A program made the translations under genes and the position numbers. Below the pieces are notes generated by a model. It worked only from the letters and a program-made list of their open reading frames with translations. It was not told the DNA's origin and made no database searches. Of a DNA stretch of 64,000 nt, positions 9,377-20,437 are shown piece by piece. Source of the DNA: Pseudoalteromonas haloplanktis ATCC 14393 (GTDB lineage Bacteria; Pseudomonadota; Gammaproteobacteria; Enterobacterales; Alteromonadaceae); contig NZ_AHCA01000002.1 of assembly GCF_000238355.1 (NCBI RefSeq), positions 434,001 to 498,000 on the forward strand, in the 5' to 3' direction. Positions within the stretch are counted from its first letter, which is position 1; each line of letters begins with the position of its first letter.

Positions 9377-10723
9377 ATGATAGAGCAACAAAATACCTGT
9401 ATTCAATTAGACATTTCGCTCAACTGTGTAGAGGTTTTCGCTTATTTTGCTGATCTCCCCTTTGCCGTGTTACTCGATTCCGCTAATAGCGAACATGTAA
9501 ATAGCCGTTACGATGTTATTGCTATCGCACCGAGCATGCGCTTAGAAGTAAAAAATAATCAAACATATATTGATGGAAAACCCAGCCCAAAAGATTGTTT
9601 TGCAGTTATACAAGATGAGCTTGCTAAGCTTGAACACAGTAAACCACGACAAGAACTGCCGTTTACGGGTGGCTGGCTAGGTTATTTTGGCTATGATTTA
9701 GGTCGCGTGATTGAGCACCTACCAGAGCAAGCCATCGATGATATTGCTATGCCACAAATGGCGATTGGCTTATATCCAGATGCGTTGATTTACGACAAGC
9801 AATGCGGGCATTGGTTTTACGTCGCGCAACCAAGTATAGATAGACAAGCCCTGTACCTTGAGCCGCTAAAAACCAAAACACCGGCTTACTCTGAGTTTGC
9901 AATAACCCATGACTGGTCATCAAATATGAATCTTGCTCAATACAGTGATAGATTTGCCAAAATCCAAGCATACTTAACAAGTGGCGACTGCTACCAAATT
10001 AACTTAGCACAACGTTTTACGGCACAATATCAAGGTTCGCCGTGGCAAGCTTACTGCACTTTGCGTGACGCCAATAAAGCGCCTTTTTCCAGTTTTATAA
10101 ATCACCCTGATGGGGCTATTGTGTCTATTTCGCCAGAGCGCTTTATCGCGATTAGCCAAGGGCACATAGAAACTAAGCCCATTAAAGGTACTCTACCGCG
10201 CTGTACTGATAAAGAAGCTGATGCAGCACAAGCCATTCGGCTACAAAATTCAGCAAAAGATCGCGCCGAAAATGTGATGATTGTTGACTTACTGCGTAAC
10301 GACTTAGGTAAAGTCGCAAAACCAGGTAGCGTACAAGTACCTTCGTTATTTGCCATTGAAAGCTTTCCGGCAGTACATCATTTAGTGAGTACGGTTACAG
10401 CACAATTGGCCGATGACAAAACTGCGGTTGATCAGCTCAAAGCCGCTTTCCCAGGTGGCTCAATCACCGGTGCACCGAAAATACGCGCGATGGAAATTAT
10501 TGAAGAATTAGAGCCACATCGCCGTAGCGTATATTGTGGTTCCATCGGTTATTTGAGCGCCTGTGGCAATATGGATACCAGTATTACCATTCGCACCTTA
10601 GTGTGTCATAACCAACATATTTATTGTTGGGCTGGCGGTGGGATTGTCGCAGATTCTCAAGTGGAGTTGGAATACCAAGAAACTTACGATAAAGTAAATA
10701 AAATTCTCCCCTTATTGAAGTAA
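9377..10723 (+). CDS. pabB: Aminodeoxychorismate synthase component I
   Basis: PabB uses ammonia from its glutaminase partner to turn chorismate into 4-amino-4-deoxychorismate, the precursor of p-aminobenzoate and folate. The 448 residues hold the N-terminal anthranilate-synthase-I-like region and the C-terminal chorismate-binding domain. The motif PIKGT (K270) separates PabB from TrpE, which has PIAGT; the Lys is the covalent catalytic residue in E. coli PabB. AFPGGSITGAPKIRAM and the metal-binding EYQETYDKV near the C-terminus complete the signature. The next gene, nudL, starts four bases after its stop, so they form an operon. The pabA partner is not in the window. Confidence 0.95.
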   Translation: MIEQQNTCIQLDISLNCVEVFAYFADLPFAVLLDSANSEHVNSRYDVIAIAPSMRLEVKNNQTYIDGKPSPKDCFAVIQDELAKLEHSKPRQELPFTGGWLGYFGYDLGRVIEHLPEQAIDDIAMPQMAIGLYPDALIYDKQCGHWFYVAQPSIDRQALYLEPLKTKTPAYSEFAITHDWSSNMNLAQYSDRFAKIQAYLTSGDCYQINLAQRFTAQYQGSPWQAYCTLRDANKAPFSSFINHPDGAIVSISPERFIAISQGHIETKPIKGTLPRCTDKEADAAQAIRLQNSAKDRAENVMIVDLLRNDLGKVAKPGSVQVPSLFAIESFPAVHHLVSTVTAQLADDKTAVDQLKAAFPGGSITGAPKIRAMEIIEELEPHRRSVYCGSIGYLSACGNMDTSITIRTLVCHNQHIYCWAGGGIVADSQVELEYQETYDKVNKILPLLK

Positions 10724-10727
10724 TACT

Positions 10728-11312
10728 GTGAATACTCAACAACTTTTAGCGCGGTTTCAGTTAAGTGCACCGATTGAAAAAACCGAGCTAAGAAGTAGTA
10801 AATTGAGCGCATCGAAACGAGCGAGCGCCGTTATATTGCCGCTAATTGATATTGACCATCAAGCCCACATATTATTGTGTAAACGGCCTATTCACTTAAA
10901 GCACCACCCTGGGGAAATCTGCTTACCTGGAGGCAAGCATGAGCGAAACGATAAAACACTGCGTGATACCGCTTTACGAGAACTTAAAGAAGAACTGAAT
11001 ATTTCTCCTCAACAAGTCTCAATTAGCGGTAAACTTGCGAACTATTCCACTTTGACAGGCTTTACTATCACTCCCTATGTTGGCTTACTTGCGCCAAACA
11101 CTCATTGGCAAGCTGATCAGAATGAGGTATCAGCAAGTTTTTTAATCCCTATCAGTCGGCTCATTGATGTAAACAATTGGCAACCATTACCGTTTGAGCG
11201 ACACGGAGAAATAGTTACTTTACAAGGATTTTCAACTCCTTACGGGTTACTGTGGGGAGCAACGGCCAGCATTATAAAAAACTTTACAAAACAGCTCGCC
11301 ATACCAGTTTAA
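10728..11312 (+). CDS. nudL: Nudix hydrolase, probable CoA pyrophosphatase
   Basis: A 194-residue Nudix protein starting at GTG 10728, four bases after pabB. The Nudix box spans ~67-90 (PGGKHERND...LRELKEEL) and is preceded by the CoA-pyrophosphatase signature region (ILLCKRPIHLKHHPGEICLP), as in NudL (YeaB), which cleaves CoA to phosphopantetheine and 3',5'-ADP. E. coli also has pabB directly upstream of nudL, so the pairing is conserved. CoA specificity is inferred from the motif and context. Confidence 0.9.
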   Translation: MNTQQLLARFQLSAPIEKTELRSSKLSASKRASAVILPLIDIDHQAHILLCKRPIHLKHHPGEICLPGGKHERNDKTLRDTALRELKEELNISPQQVSISGKLANYSTLTGFTITPYVGLLAPNTHWQADQNEVSASFLIPISRLIDVNNWQPLPFERHGEIVTLQGFSTPYGLLWGATASIIKNFTKQLAIPV

Positions 11313-11412
11313 ATCTGTCTTACAAAAGGTTACAAGGCTAGAATTACACGTTATTATGTGCCACCGTTCAAAGGCAGCAATCGTGCTGAGTAAAAAGTAG
11401 AGTAAAGTTATT

Positions 11413-12789
11413 ATGATCAGTGCATTTGATATGTTTAGTATTGGCATCGGCCCATCGTCTTCACACACCGTAGGGCCTATGCGTGCATCACGTTTATTTG
11501 TTAACGAACTACAACAACAAAAGCTATTAACCGATGTCACCAGTATCAAAGTCGAATTATATGGCTCTTTGGGTCAAACAGGCATTGGCCACGGCTCAGG
11601 TAAAGCCGTTATTTTGGGCCTTGCCGGTTATGATCCAGAAACAATTGATGCAGATTTAGTCGATGACATACTTGCCAAAATCGAAAATGAGCAAGTTATT
11701 TACTTAAATCAAGTCCATAAAGCCAAATTTCCAAAGCAAGGAGCAATTGTATTTCATCGCCGCAAAACCTTGCCTAAGCACTCTAATGCTATGGAGATCA
11801 TCGCATACAAAGGCGACGAAAAGCTCCACAGTAAAGTGTATTACTCAATTGGCGGTGGCTTTATTGTCACCGATGAAGAGTTTGAAAATGAAAAACAAGC
11901 AGCGTTAGATATTCGCGAAGAAAACCCAGCCCCTTATCCTTTTGGCAGTGCCAAAGAATTACTCGAAATGTGTAAAGAGTCAGGGTATAGCGTATCAAGC
12001 TTGATGATGAAAAATGAAAAAACCTTGCGCACTGAAGATGAAATCAAAGATGAACTTTTCAATATTTGGCAAGTAATGAAAGCCTGTATTGAACGCGGAA
12101 TGCGCACTGAAGGGATTTTACCTGGTGGTTTAAAAGTAAAACGCCGAGCACCAAGCTTATACTTAAAGCTCAATATTGAAGTCAGTAACGATCCACTTCG
12201 AGCGATGGACTGGGTAGACTTATTTGCCCTTGCGGTTAACGAAGAAAATGCCGCAGGTGGCCGCGTTGTAACAGCCCCAACCAATGGCGCAGCAGGAATT
12301 TTACCTGCGGTACTGATGTACTATCATACGTTTATAAAAGAAGTGGACCGTGATATTGCTACCCGCTACTTACTAACAGCCGCTGCAATTGGTATTTTAT
12401 ATAAAAAGAATGCCTCAATTTCAGGCGCTGAAGTAGGCTGCCAAGGCGAAGTCGGCGTTGCTTGCTCTATGGCCGCTGGTGCACTTACTGAAATTGTCGG
12501 TGGTAACGTAGTACACGTTGAAAATGCCGCTGAAATCGGTATGGAGCATAACCTCGGCTTAACCTGCGACCCAGTAGGAGGTTTAGTACAAGTACCGTGT
12601 ATTGAACGAAATGCCATGGGGGCAATTAAAGCGATTAATGCCTCTCGTTTAGCTATTCGTGGCAGTGGCGAGCAAAAAGTATCACTCGATAAAGTGATAA
12701 AAACCATGCTCGATACTGGTAATGATATGAAAACCAAGTACAAAGAAACTGCTCGTGGCGGTTTAGCTGTGAACATTATTGAGTGCTAA
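11413..12789 (+). CDS. sdaA: L-serine ammonia-lyase (iron-sulfur dependent)
   Basis: Single-chain type 2 L-serine dehydratase, 458 residues, converting L-serine to pyruvate and ammonia. The N-terminal domain opens with [14 protein letters not shown]. In the catalytic domain, cysteines 343 (GCQGEVG), 385 (LTCDP) and 396 (VPCIER) fit the three cluster ligands known for this family. The chain ends exactly with a cysteine, residue 458; in the Legionella enzyme of the same length the C-terminal cysteine folds into the active site as fourth cluster ligand, so the same self-capped state is expected here. Followed by a strong terminator shared with cysB. Confidence 0.96.
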   Translation: MISAFDMFSIGIGPSSSHTVGPMRASRLFVNELQQQKLLTDVTSIKVELYGSLGQTGIGHGSGKAVILGLAGYDPETIDADLVDDILAKIENEQVIYLNQVHKAKFPKQGAIVFHRRKTLPKHSNAMEIIAYKGDEKLHSKVYYSIGGGFIVTDEEFENEKQAALDIREENPAPYPFGSAKELLEMCKESGYSVSSLMMKNEKTLRTEDEIKDELFNIWQVMKACIERGMRTEGILPGGLKVKRRAPSLYLKLNIEVSNDPLRAMDWVDLFALAVNEENAAGGRVVTAPTNGAAGILPAVLMYYHTFIKEVDRDIATRYLLTAAAIGILYKKNASISGAEVGCQGEVGVACSMAAGALTEIVGGNVVHVENAAEIGMEHNLGLTCDPVGGLVQVPCIERNAMGAIKAINASRLAIRGSGEQKVSLDKVIKTMLDTGNDMKTKYKETARGGLAVNIIEC

Positions 12790-12800
12790 TGTTTAGTAGG

Positions 12801-12833
12801 ATCAAAAAAGCCGCAAACTGCGGCTTTTTTGAT
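12801..12833. terminator. Bidirectional terminator between sdaA and cysB
   Basis: A perfect 14-bp stem (12801-12814 with 12820-12833) and a five-base loop, with A-run on the left and T-run on the right, lies between the convergent genes sdaA and cysB. It can terminate transcription from both sides. Confidence 0.9.
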
Positions 12834-12847
12834 TTAGTAAGTCGCCT

Positions 12848-14135
<1,288 letters not shown>

Positions 14136-14894
14136 ATGATCGTTTCTATTATAATTATGTTGATTGTTGCACTCATCGTTATTGCCCTGTGGGTCAGTGC
14201 GGTCCAACAACATAAAGAGAAACAAGAAACCGAACGTCGCAAAGATTTAACGAAACAAAAAAAGATCATTGAAGAATCAGAAGACGTGCTCCTAAACAGC
14301 GCTAATATCCCAATGTCTGAGCATATTTTACGTATTGTTCAGCGCCGTATTCATGATGCTTTAGTTACTATGGTGCAACTTTCTCCCAATTCAAAAGAGT
14401 TAAAAAGCCGCTTAAATGAAGCAAAAGAGCGTTTAGGCAACCAACTCGATGCAACAAATTCAGAAACTCTAGTCCTTCCTGACAACGACAAGCAATTAAT
14501 AACATTGATCCAAGGAATAAAAAAGTTACGTGCAGTACTTCGCTCTGAGCATGGTAAAGGTAAGGTTGATAGCCAAGTTTTTGTTGCTGAAGATAAGCGT
14601 TTAGAAAAACTGCAATTAAGAATTAACATAGAAAGTCAAATTAAACGAGGTATCTCTGCTCGCTCTGCCAACATGGTTGGATCTGCGCGTCAATACTTCG
14701 AAAAAGCTTATGCAACGGTATCTGCAGTCGCCTATAGCGATGACTATATCACCAGTAAACGTCAAGAATTAGAAGGCTACTTAGAAGCCATTAGTACAGA
14801 ATTAAAAGCATCAAATGCAACGGCTAGAAAGAAAAAAGCCGAACAAGAACAAGACGATTTAGATGTGTTATTTGCGCCAAAGAAAAAGTGGTAA
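14136..14894 (+). CDS. Conserved hypothetical membrane-anchored coiled-coil protein
   Basis: This 252-residue protein has one N-terminal membrane helix (residues ~2-22, MIVSIIIMLIVALIVIALWV), then a highly charged, mostly helical cytoplasmic or periplasmic domain rich in Lys, Glu and Gln. The segment ~165-205 (SARSANMVGSARQYFEKAYA) resembles a TPR-like helix pair. No enzyme motif is visible. It reads away from cysB, with no operon partner. I do not recognise a named function. The stop codon lies in the loop of the following terminator. Confidence 0.75.
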   Translation: MIVSIIIMLIVALIVIALWVSAVQQHKEKQETERRKDLTKQKKIIEESEDVLLNSANIPMSEHILRIVQRRIHDALVTMVQLSPNSKELKSRLNEAKERLGNQLDATNSETLVLPDNDKQLITLIQGIKKLRAVLRSEHGKGKVDSQVFVAEDKRLEKLQLRINIESQIKRGISARSANMVGSARQYFEKAYATVSAVAYSDDYITSKRQELEGYLEAISTELKASNATARKKKAEQEQDDLDVLFAPKKKW

Positions 14895-14908
14895 GCCACT
14901 TTTTCTTT
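14879..14908. terminator. Bidirectional terminator overlapping the stop codon
   Basis: A perfect 13-bp stem (14879-14891 with 14896-14908) with a four-base loop TAAG that contains the stop codon of the upstream gene. The right arm ends in T-runs. The permease gene converges from the other side, so it probably serves both. Confidence 0.85.
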
Positions 14909-14930
14909 GCATTAATAATAAAAAACTAAG

Positions 14931-16223
14931 TTACGATAAAAACGCAAATTTAACGATAAACATAGCCGTTAAAACCCAGACACTGACACTTACTTCTTCA
15001 CGCTTACCGCATAATACTTTCACCGCTGTATACGAAATAAAGCCAAGTGCAATCCCGTGCGCAATAGAGAAAGTTAATGGCGTCATAAGCAATACTACAC
15101 TGACTGGAATAGCATCTGTCATATCATCCCAATTTACAAACTTAAGATTCTGCAACATTAATACCGCCACATATAAAATAGCACCTGCAGTAGCGTAAGC
15201 TGGTACCATTTGCGCCAGTGGTGCAAAAAACATCATCAGTAAAAAGCACACACCAACCACAACCGCAGTTAAACCAGTACGACCACCCACCGAGACCCCA
15301 GCAACTGATTCAATGTATGACGTTGTTGTAGAAGTACCCAACATAGAACCCGCAATAGTCGCGGTGCTATCAGCACTAAGGGCACGGCCTAAACGTGGCA
15401 TATTACCCTTTTCATCTGCTAAACCAGCCTTTTGAGTGACAGCCACTAAGGTGCCAGAGGTATCAAACAAATCAACAAACAAAAATGCAAAAATAACACT
15501 CAACATTGACAGTTCAAACGCAGCAGCAAAATCAAGTTGCATAAAAGTAGGTGCAATTGAAGGTGGCATTGATACCACACCTTGGTACTCAACCAAGCCT
15601 AAGCTAAGCGCTATTAAAGTCACCGCTAAAATACTGATTAACACGCCACTTTTAAAATCACGATACAGCAGTGCAGCAATGACAAAGAAGCTAAAAATAG
15701 CCAATAATGGTCCTGCTGCTGTAATATCCCCAAGTTGAACTAAGGTTGCAGGACTTGCCACAATGATCCCAGCATTCTTTAGTGCAATTAACGCTAAAAA
15801 TGCGCCAATCCCCGTAGCTATTGCTTGCTTTAAAACCAAAGGTATTGCATTAATGATCCACTCTCTGACTTTAAACAAACTTAAAAATAAAAAGATACAA
15901 CCCGACATAAACACCGCACCTAATGCCGCCTGCCAGGTATAACCCATGCCAAGTACCACGCCATAGGTAAAAAACGCATTTAGCCCCATACCAGGAGCCA
16001 GCGCTAGCGGATAATTAGCCCACAGGCCCATAATAAAACAACCAATCGCTGCAGCAATACAGGTTGCAACAAACGCAGCCCCCTGATCCATGCCAGCTTC
16101 AGCTAACATAGCAGGGTTTACAAAAACAATATAAACCATGGTAATAAAGGTCGTAAGGCCAGCAATACATTCACGGCGCACTGTTGAATTGTGCTCGCTA
16201 ATTTTAAATAACGCATCAAGCAT
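14931..16223 (-). CDS. NCS2-family purine (guanine/hypoxanthine or adenine) permease
   Basis: A polytopic inner-membrane transporter of 430 residues with about 12-14 hydrophobic helices. Its start (FKISEHNSTVRRECIAGLTT) and the segments NPAMLAEAGMD and GMGLNAFFTY are typical of the AzgA-like branch of the NCS2 family, proton symporters of hypoxanthine, guanine or adenine. FVDLFDTSGTLVAVTQKAGL and STTTSYIESVAGVSVGGRTG are further family landmarks. It is monocistronic. The purine preference cannot be read from sequence. Confidence 0.92.
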   Translation of the reverse strand: MLDALFKISEHNSTVRRECIAGLTTFITMVYIVFVNPAMLAEAGMDQGAAFVATCIAAAIGCFIMGLWANYPLALAPGMGLNAFFTYGVVLGMGYTWQAALGAVFMSGCIFLFLSLFKVREWIINAIPLVLKQAIATGIGAFLALIALKNAGIIVASPATLVQLGDITAAGPLLAIFSFFVIAALLYRDFKSGVLISILAVTLIALSLGLVEYQGVVSMPPSIAPTFMQLDFAAAFELSMLSVIFAFLFVDLFDTSGTLVAVTQKAGLADEKGNMPRLGRALSADSTATIAGSMLGTSTTTSYIESVAGVSVGGRTGLTAVVVGVCFLLMMFFAPLAQMVPAYATAGAILYVAVLMLQNLKFVNWDDMTDAIPVSVVLLMTPLTFSIAHGIALGFISYTAVKVLCGKREEVSVSVWVLTAMFIVKFAFLS

Positions 16224-16349
16224 AAATGGATTTCATTTTAGATAAGAATAATTGTGTAATTTTATCATATATTTCAACAATAGCAGGACAATTTACCTTG
16301 TATTGAACTAAACTTACACGGTAATAGACAACAATAAATACGTGGCACT

Positions 16350-16805
16350 ATGACAGATACCTCGCCCATTGGCTTAGATTTAGAACAACAGCTAGATAAT
16401 GTTTTATCGTTTATCACGCAACCAAACAGCAATTCACACAGTGATACTAAAGCTGATACACCAGACAACACAGTGAATAAAGCACTGTATTATTTAAAAA
16501 ATGAACAACCTCCCCTTGCGTCAAAATGGATGAGACTCGCCGCAATGGCGGGTAATCATCGCGCACAATTTTACATGGGGTTATTTTTTATAAAAGGTCA
16601 AGGCGTACCACAAAGTGTATTTCATGGTGCGGTATGGTTAAGTCTTGCCAGTAGCCAAGGTTATGATCCTGCGACAAGTGCTTTAACAGATTTAAGAAAG
16701 CACATATCAACTAAGCGTTTTCAAGATGCAAAGTGCTATGCTGCTACACTGTATGAACAAATTCACCAACAGCAATTTAAACATTTAATTCCTAAGGCTC
16801 CATAA
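16350..16805 (+). CDS. Sel1-repeat (SLR) protein
   Basis: A small 151-residue soluble protein without signal peptide. Residues ~50-115 contain two Sel1-like repeats (ASKWMRLAAMAGNHRAQFYM, then GVPQSVFHGAVWLSLASSQG), helix pairs that serve as protein-binding scaffolds. The N-terminal ~45 residues are low in structure. It stands alone between the permease gene, which reads away, and a broken regulator gene. The role is unknown. Confidence 0.8.
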   Translation: MTDTSPIGLDLEQQLDNVLSFITQPNSNSHSDTKADTPDNTVNKALYYLKNEQPPLASKWMRLAAMAGNHRAQFYMGLFFIKGQGVPQSVFHGAVWLSLASSQGYDPATSALTDLRKHISTKRFQDAKCYAATLYEQIHQQQFKHLIPKAP

Positions 16806-16899
16806 CGCGAACTATAACAATTAACGCTAATTTTAGCGCTGCTAAGTTTCCACTTAAAAACTAAAGTAACCATACCACTGTGCTGTACCAGGAAACGAT

Positions 16900-17787
16900 T
16901 TATTTAAGTGCAGCAATTGCGTTGTGATACTCATCACTTTTTAAAATAGTTAAAAATGCCTGAATTTTTTCAGAGCGATGTAAATCACCATGAGTCACAA
17001 CCCAATTTTCAAAGTCCCATTGAATATGAGGTAAAACACGACTTACATTACCGTGCAGTTGTGAAAACTGGCACTGCATAAAGCCAATACCAACTCCATT
17101 TACAATGGCGTGTTGCAGTAAATTTTGGTTATTACTGGTACATACAATTTGCGCTGGTGGCACAACCTCATTAAACCATTTTACAATAGCTAAACGCTGT
17201 GGGGCTTCGTCGGCTAATACAAATTGGTGTTTTGTTAAGTCAGCTTCGTGATTAGGTATACCATGCTGTTGTAAATAGCGCTCACTGGCGTAAAGGCCAA
17301 CACTGAGCGTACTAAAAGGCAGCACCACATAATTGTCGTCTTGTGGCTTAGCTCCCGTGCGGATTGCCACATGCGCTTAACCATACTCCAATTTCATCAA
17401 TTCAGCACTGGTAAGCCAACGAATGCGTATTTTCGGGTGTTTTTGACTAAACAACTGTACGGCGGGCATTAACAAATGGGCTAAAGCATCTAGCGATGTT
17501 AAAATAAACTCCCCTTCTAGCTCGCCTTGCTGGCTTTTAGCGCGGCGTGCAAAGTCGTTAAATTGTTCATCGGTTAATTTTGCAACGCGCAGTAAATCTT
17601 CGCCCAATTCTGTTAACTGGTAACCTTTGCCGTCTCGCAAAAACACCTTTGCGCCTAACTCATGTTCAATCACGTCTAAATGTCGAAGAATGGTCGCCCG
17701 GTGCACACCCAAAGCTCTTGCCGCCCCACTAATACTGCCTGTTTGAGCAACAAAATAAGTGGTTCTTATTTCACTCCAATGTTTCAT
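16900..17787 (-). pseudogene. LysR-family regulator interrupted by one in-frame nonsense codon
   Basis: Read through, the frame gives a standard ~295-residue LysR regulator. Residues 1-60 hold the helix-turn-helix (SGAARALGVHRATILRHLDV), and residues ~90 to the end hold the effector-binding domain. The reading is broken by TAA at 17377-17379, between LMKLEYG and AHVAIRTGAKP. Both sides are in the same frame and match the family continuously, so one base change (GAA to TAA would restore the Glu usual here) explains it. Either the gene is freshly inactivated, or it gives a 136-residue DNA-binding fragment plus possibly a reinitiated 156-residue C-terminal part. It is divergent from the FAD oxidoreductase at 17899, its likely target. 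Confidence 0.85.
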
Positions 17788-17898
17788 ATCGCCTCAATGT
17801 ATAATATACGCACACCTAGATACAATTATCGCTCATTGTCGCATTTTTTGTACACTCTAAAATAGCCTTATAACATAAAAATTAACCCAACTTTTAGA

Positions 17899-18987
17899 AT
17901 GAGCCTACAAATGAATACAACAACGCACACGCTAATTATTGGCGGGGGCTTCGCCGGCGCCACTTTGGCGCAAGAGCTAGCAAAGTCGAACATTGCAACG
18001 ACGTTAATCGACCGAAAAGATTACTTTGAAGTCACTATGGCAACACTGCGTAATATTGCAGACTACGATAAGGTTAAAGACACACCCAGAATACGCTATC
18101 AAGATTTTATTTCGGGTGAGTTTATTCAAGCCACTGTTACTGAATTAACCGAAAACACTGCACAACTCGAAAATGGTCACTCTATATCGTTTCAACAAGC
18201 TATTATAGCTACAGGATCAAGTTATCCATCTTTTTCGATCGCTAAATCTAACCATGCATTGACTTTAGAGGAGCGAAATCAAGAGCTAAAAAATGCTTCG
18301 CTTGAATTAGCGAAAGCAAAATCGGTTCTTATTATTGGCGCAGGTGCTGTAGGTGTTGAGTTGGCGGGCGATATTGCATATAGCTACCCTAATATAAATG
18401 TAACGTTAGCTGATTCATCGGACAGTGTGCTGGCCAGCTACAGCAAAAAAACCCAACAAAAAGCCACCAAACAATTGCAAGCACTGGGTGTAAACATACA
18501 AACAAACCACTATTACCAACATCAAAACGACACGTATATCGATAAACACACAGGTCACCAACTTAACGCAGACATTACCTATATCGCCGTTGGGGTCAAA
18601 GCCAACTCACAGTTTATGCAAGCCCAGCTTAACAAATGCCTAAGCGAGCACGGTCTTATTAAGGTCAATAGCGATTTTCAAGTTACAGGCACCAGCTCGT
18701 TATGGGCAATAGGCGATGTAGCTAATTTAAAAGACTTAAAACTGGCCGCAGCCGCAATGCCTCAAGCAAAAGAGCTAGCCGCAAACCTAATTGCTAAACA
18801 GCAAGGTAAAAAAACGAAGGCGCATAAACCTATGCCGGAAATGGGGCTGATCCCTATCGGACAAAAAAAAGGGGTGGCGCAAATACCTCTTTTTGGCACT
18901 GTTACTTGGCAACCCCTAATAAACTTTAAAAATAAAGATTTGCTTATTAATTATGTATTTAAGGGATTGGCTATTAAAGATATTTAG
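17899..18987 (+). CDS. NAD(P)/FAD-dependent oxidoreductase (NDH-2/AIFM2-like)
   Basis: The 362-residue flavoprotein has an N-terminal FAD-binding Rossmann motif (LIIGGGFAGATLAQEL, ~13-28), a second nucleotide-binding motif at ~148-163 (LIIGAGAVGVELAGDI) for NAD(P)H, and the C-terminal FAD motif LWAIGDVANL (~272-281). There is no CxxxxC redox disulfide, so it is closer to type II NADH dehydrogenases and AIFM2/FSP1-like quinone reductases than to thioredoxin or glutathione reductases. No transmembrane helix is evident. An in-frame ATG at 17911 is an alternative start. The divergent LysR-like gene, now broken, probably regulated it, so expression may be altered. Confidence 0.85.
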   Translation: MSLQMNTTTHTLIIGGGFAGATLAQELAKSNIATTLIDRKDYFEVTMATLRNIADYDKVKDTPRIRYQDFISGEFIQATVTELTENTAQLENGHSISFQQAIIATGSSYPSFSIAKSNHALTLEERNQELKNASLELAKAKSVLIIGAGAVGVELAGDIAYSYPNINVTLADSSDSVLASYSKKTQQKATKQLQALGVNIQTNHYYQHQNDTYIDKHTGHQLNADITYIAVGVKANSQFMQAQLNKCLSEHGLIKVNSDFQVTGTSSLWAIGDVANLKDLKLAAAAMPQAKELAANLIAKQQGKKTKAHKPMPEMGLIPIGQKKGVAQIPLFGTVTWQPLINFKNKDLLINYVFKGLAIKDI

Positions 18988-20066
18988 TGAGTAACGTCAC
19001 TCATACCAGCTCAAAGCGACAGTTCCCAAGGGTTAAGCCACTGTAACGAAGTAATACAAATGGTACACGCGTATTACTTTTTACCATACAGCTTAACCAT
19101 ATTGGGTCTGCTGAGCGCTAAGGCAAAGCTAATAAAGGAATATAAAGTTTATCTATTGCTTAGCAGTTACTAAGCCTGTTGTTAATTACACAGTACTCAC
19201 ACCAGCACCATATACACTGCTCGTTTGCTGATTCAGCATTTCAGCCTGTTGTCGTGCTACGTTCAAACCCAACCTTTATGAGAAAGATCTAAACTAGGTA
19301 TGACCACCCTCCTCTACAGCCCTTGCTACGAAGACTCCCTATTTAAAATCTGTGAACAGTAATTCCAGAATGACTTGAGAAAGTACAATAATGTTCTTTC
19401 TCATTTAAGCTTGGAATGAGGCATTATCTATAGCGAGGTTGTGATAGGTGAATTTCTCATAGAAACTTTGAAAATTTCTCATGCACAGCTGGAATCTGTC
19501 AAATTTATCATTGAAAGCTGGAATGAGGAAAATTAAAATTACAACAGCTGTTATTTCAGTAATTGTGTTAGAGGGCAACGTAAAAGCTCCATCTTGCCAG
19601 TCCGTATATAAACAAGAGTTTTTCCGGTCATTTTTAAAATCAATACCAGCAAAAAGTACTTCGAGTGGTAAACCTTGCCTTTTACACTGCTAACCGAACA
19701 ACGTTGTTGATATTGCTGAAACATTAACCAATTTTTGTTTATGATCTTTAAACCTACGATTGATTTTTTTCCAATCAACCTTACTCCTGCAGATACATCG
19801 ACCAATAGACGAAATAACATGGCGCTCTTTCCAAACTCTTCTCGAGCAACTTAACTAGCACATTATTGTTATTTGATAGCTTCTTCCCTAACACGATGAG
19901 CGGATGAGCTTTTTTTACCCAAACCGAGCTTAAGCAATAACGTGTTTATCAAATTCATGTTTTTACTGAATACCAAATTAAAATAGCGTCATATTTTTAT
20001 ATGAGCATTATTAGGTACATTAAAACAATAACTATTTTGATGAATTACCAGCCATTGCGCTTCGCA
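18988..20066. other. Gene-free 1.1-kb region with repeat copy A and a hairpin/half-site array
   Basis: No open frame here is convincing: the longest (19551-19820 minus, 19481-19693 plus) lack a ribosome-binding site and resemble nothing known to me. The region holds repeat copy A (19239-19393), a hairpin with 7-bp core (19377-19383 with 19396-19402) and outer arms ATTCCA/TGGAAT, and recurring words TTTCTCAT (19397, 19453, 19475) and TGGAAT (19412, 19490, 19519). It may be decayed mobile DNA or an undescribed structured RNA. Confidence 0.6.
19239..19393. repeat. Dispersed non-coding direct repeat, copy A
   Basis: This ~155-bp stretch matches 24255-24413 in the same orientation. Shared blocks in order are TTTCAGCCTGTT, a CCAACC..TATGAGAA-like block, ACCACC.TC, TAGCCCTTGC, ATCTGTGA, AATTCCA and GACTTGAGAAAGTACA. 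The match was found by eye; overall identity is perhaps two thirds. Neither copy contains a gene. The copies lie on both sides of the acyltransferase/two-component segment. Confidence 0.7.
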
Positions 20067-20366
20067 CTATTGGGTAAGTAATTTAATCCACTCATCTGCG
20101 TTTGACACAATAAATTGATATTTATTTCCATCACTTAATACGATCTCAATCGCATCGTGTGTAAAAGGAAAAATGCCCGCAACTTTACCTGTGCATTTAC
20201 TCACCTTCACAATTTCACGTCGTGAAAAGGTGTAGGGCCCTAGCCCAAATTTCGTGTTAAATGGAGTAAAGGTTAAATCGCTACCGGTTAACGTAAACTT
20301 ACCGTCAGCTTTGATAGCCCCTCTTTGAATGGTGGCCGTTATTGATTTGATTACTACTGCTTGCAT
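20067..20366 (-). CDS. Small conserved hypothetical protein with PH/GRAM-like fold
   Basis: A 99-residue protein without signal peptide or membrane helix. It has a strand-rich pattern ending in one amphipathic helix (SNADEWIKLLTQ), with LTGSDLTFTPFN and YTFSRREIVKVSK near the middle, which resembles small bacterial PH-like (GRAM) domain proteins. The resemblance is structural guesswork from strand pattern. It lies between the gene-free repeat region and the acyltransferase gene and is transcribed with the latter's orientation, 71 bp downstream of it. Confidence 0.65.
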   Translation of the reverse strand: MQAVVIKSITATIQRGAIKADGKFTLTGSDLTFTPFNTKFGLGPYTFSRREIVKVSKCTGKVAGIFPFTHDAIEIVLSDGNKYQFIVSNADEWIKLLTQ

Positions 20367-20437
20367 AATCGTATTCCTTTATATAGCTCTTAATGTGTCA
20401 GTTTTGCTGCTTTTAAGTCATTACCAAGTGACGACAT

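Noticed and set aside
9377..10723. Anthranilate synthase component I (TrpE) as identity of this gene
   Set aside because: The active-site motif is PIKGT, which marks PabB, and nudL follows as in E. coli.
12366..12776. 136-codon minus-strand open frame opposite sdaA
   Set aside because: Antisense shadow of the conserved serine dehydratase catalytic domain.
19551..19820. 89-codon minus-strand open frame in the gene-free region
   Set aside because: No ribosome-binding site and no family resemblance; it may be decayed coding DNA, but this cannot be supported.
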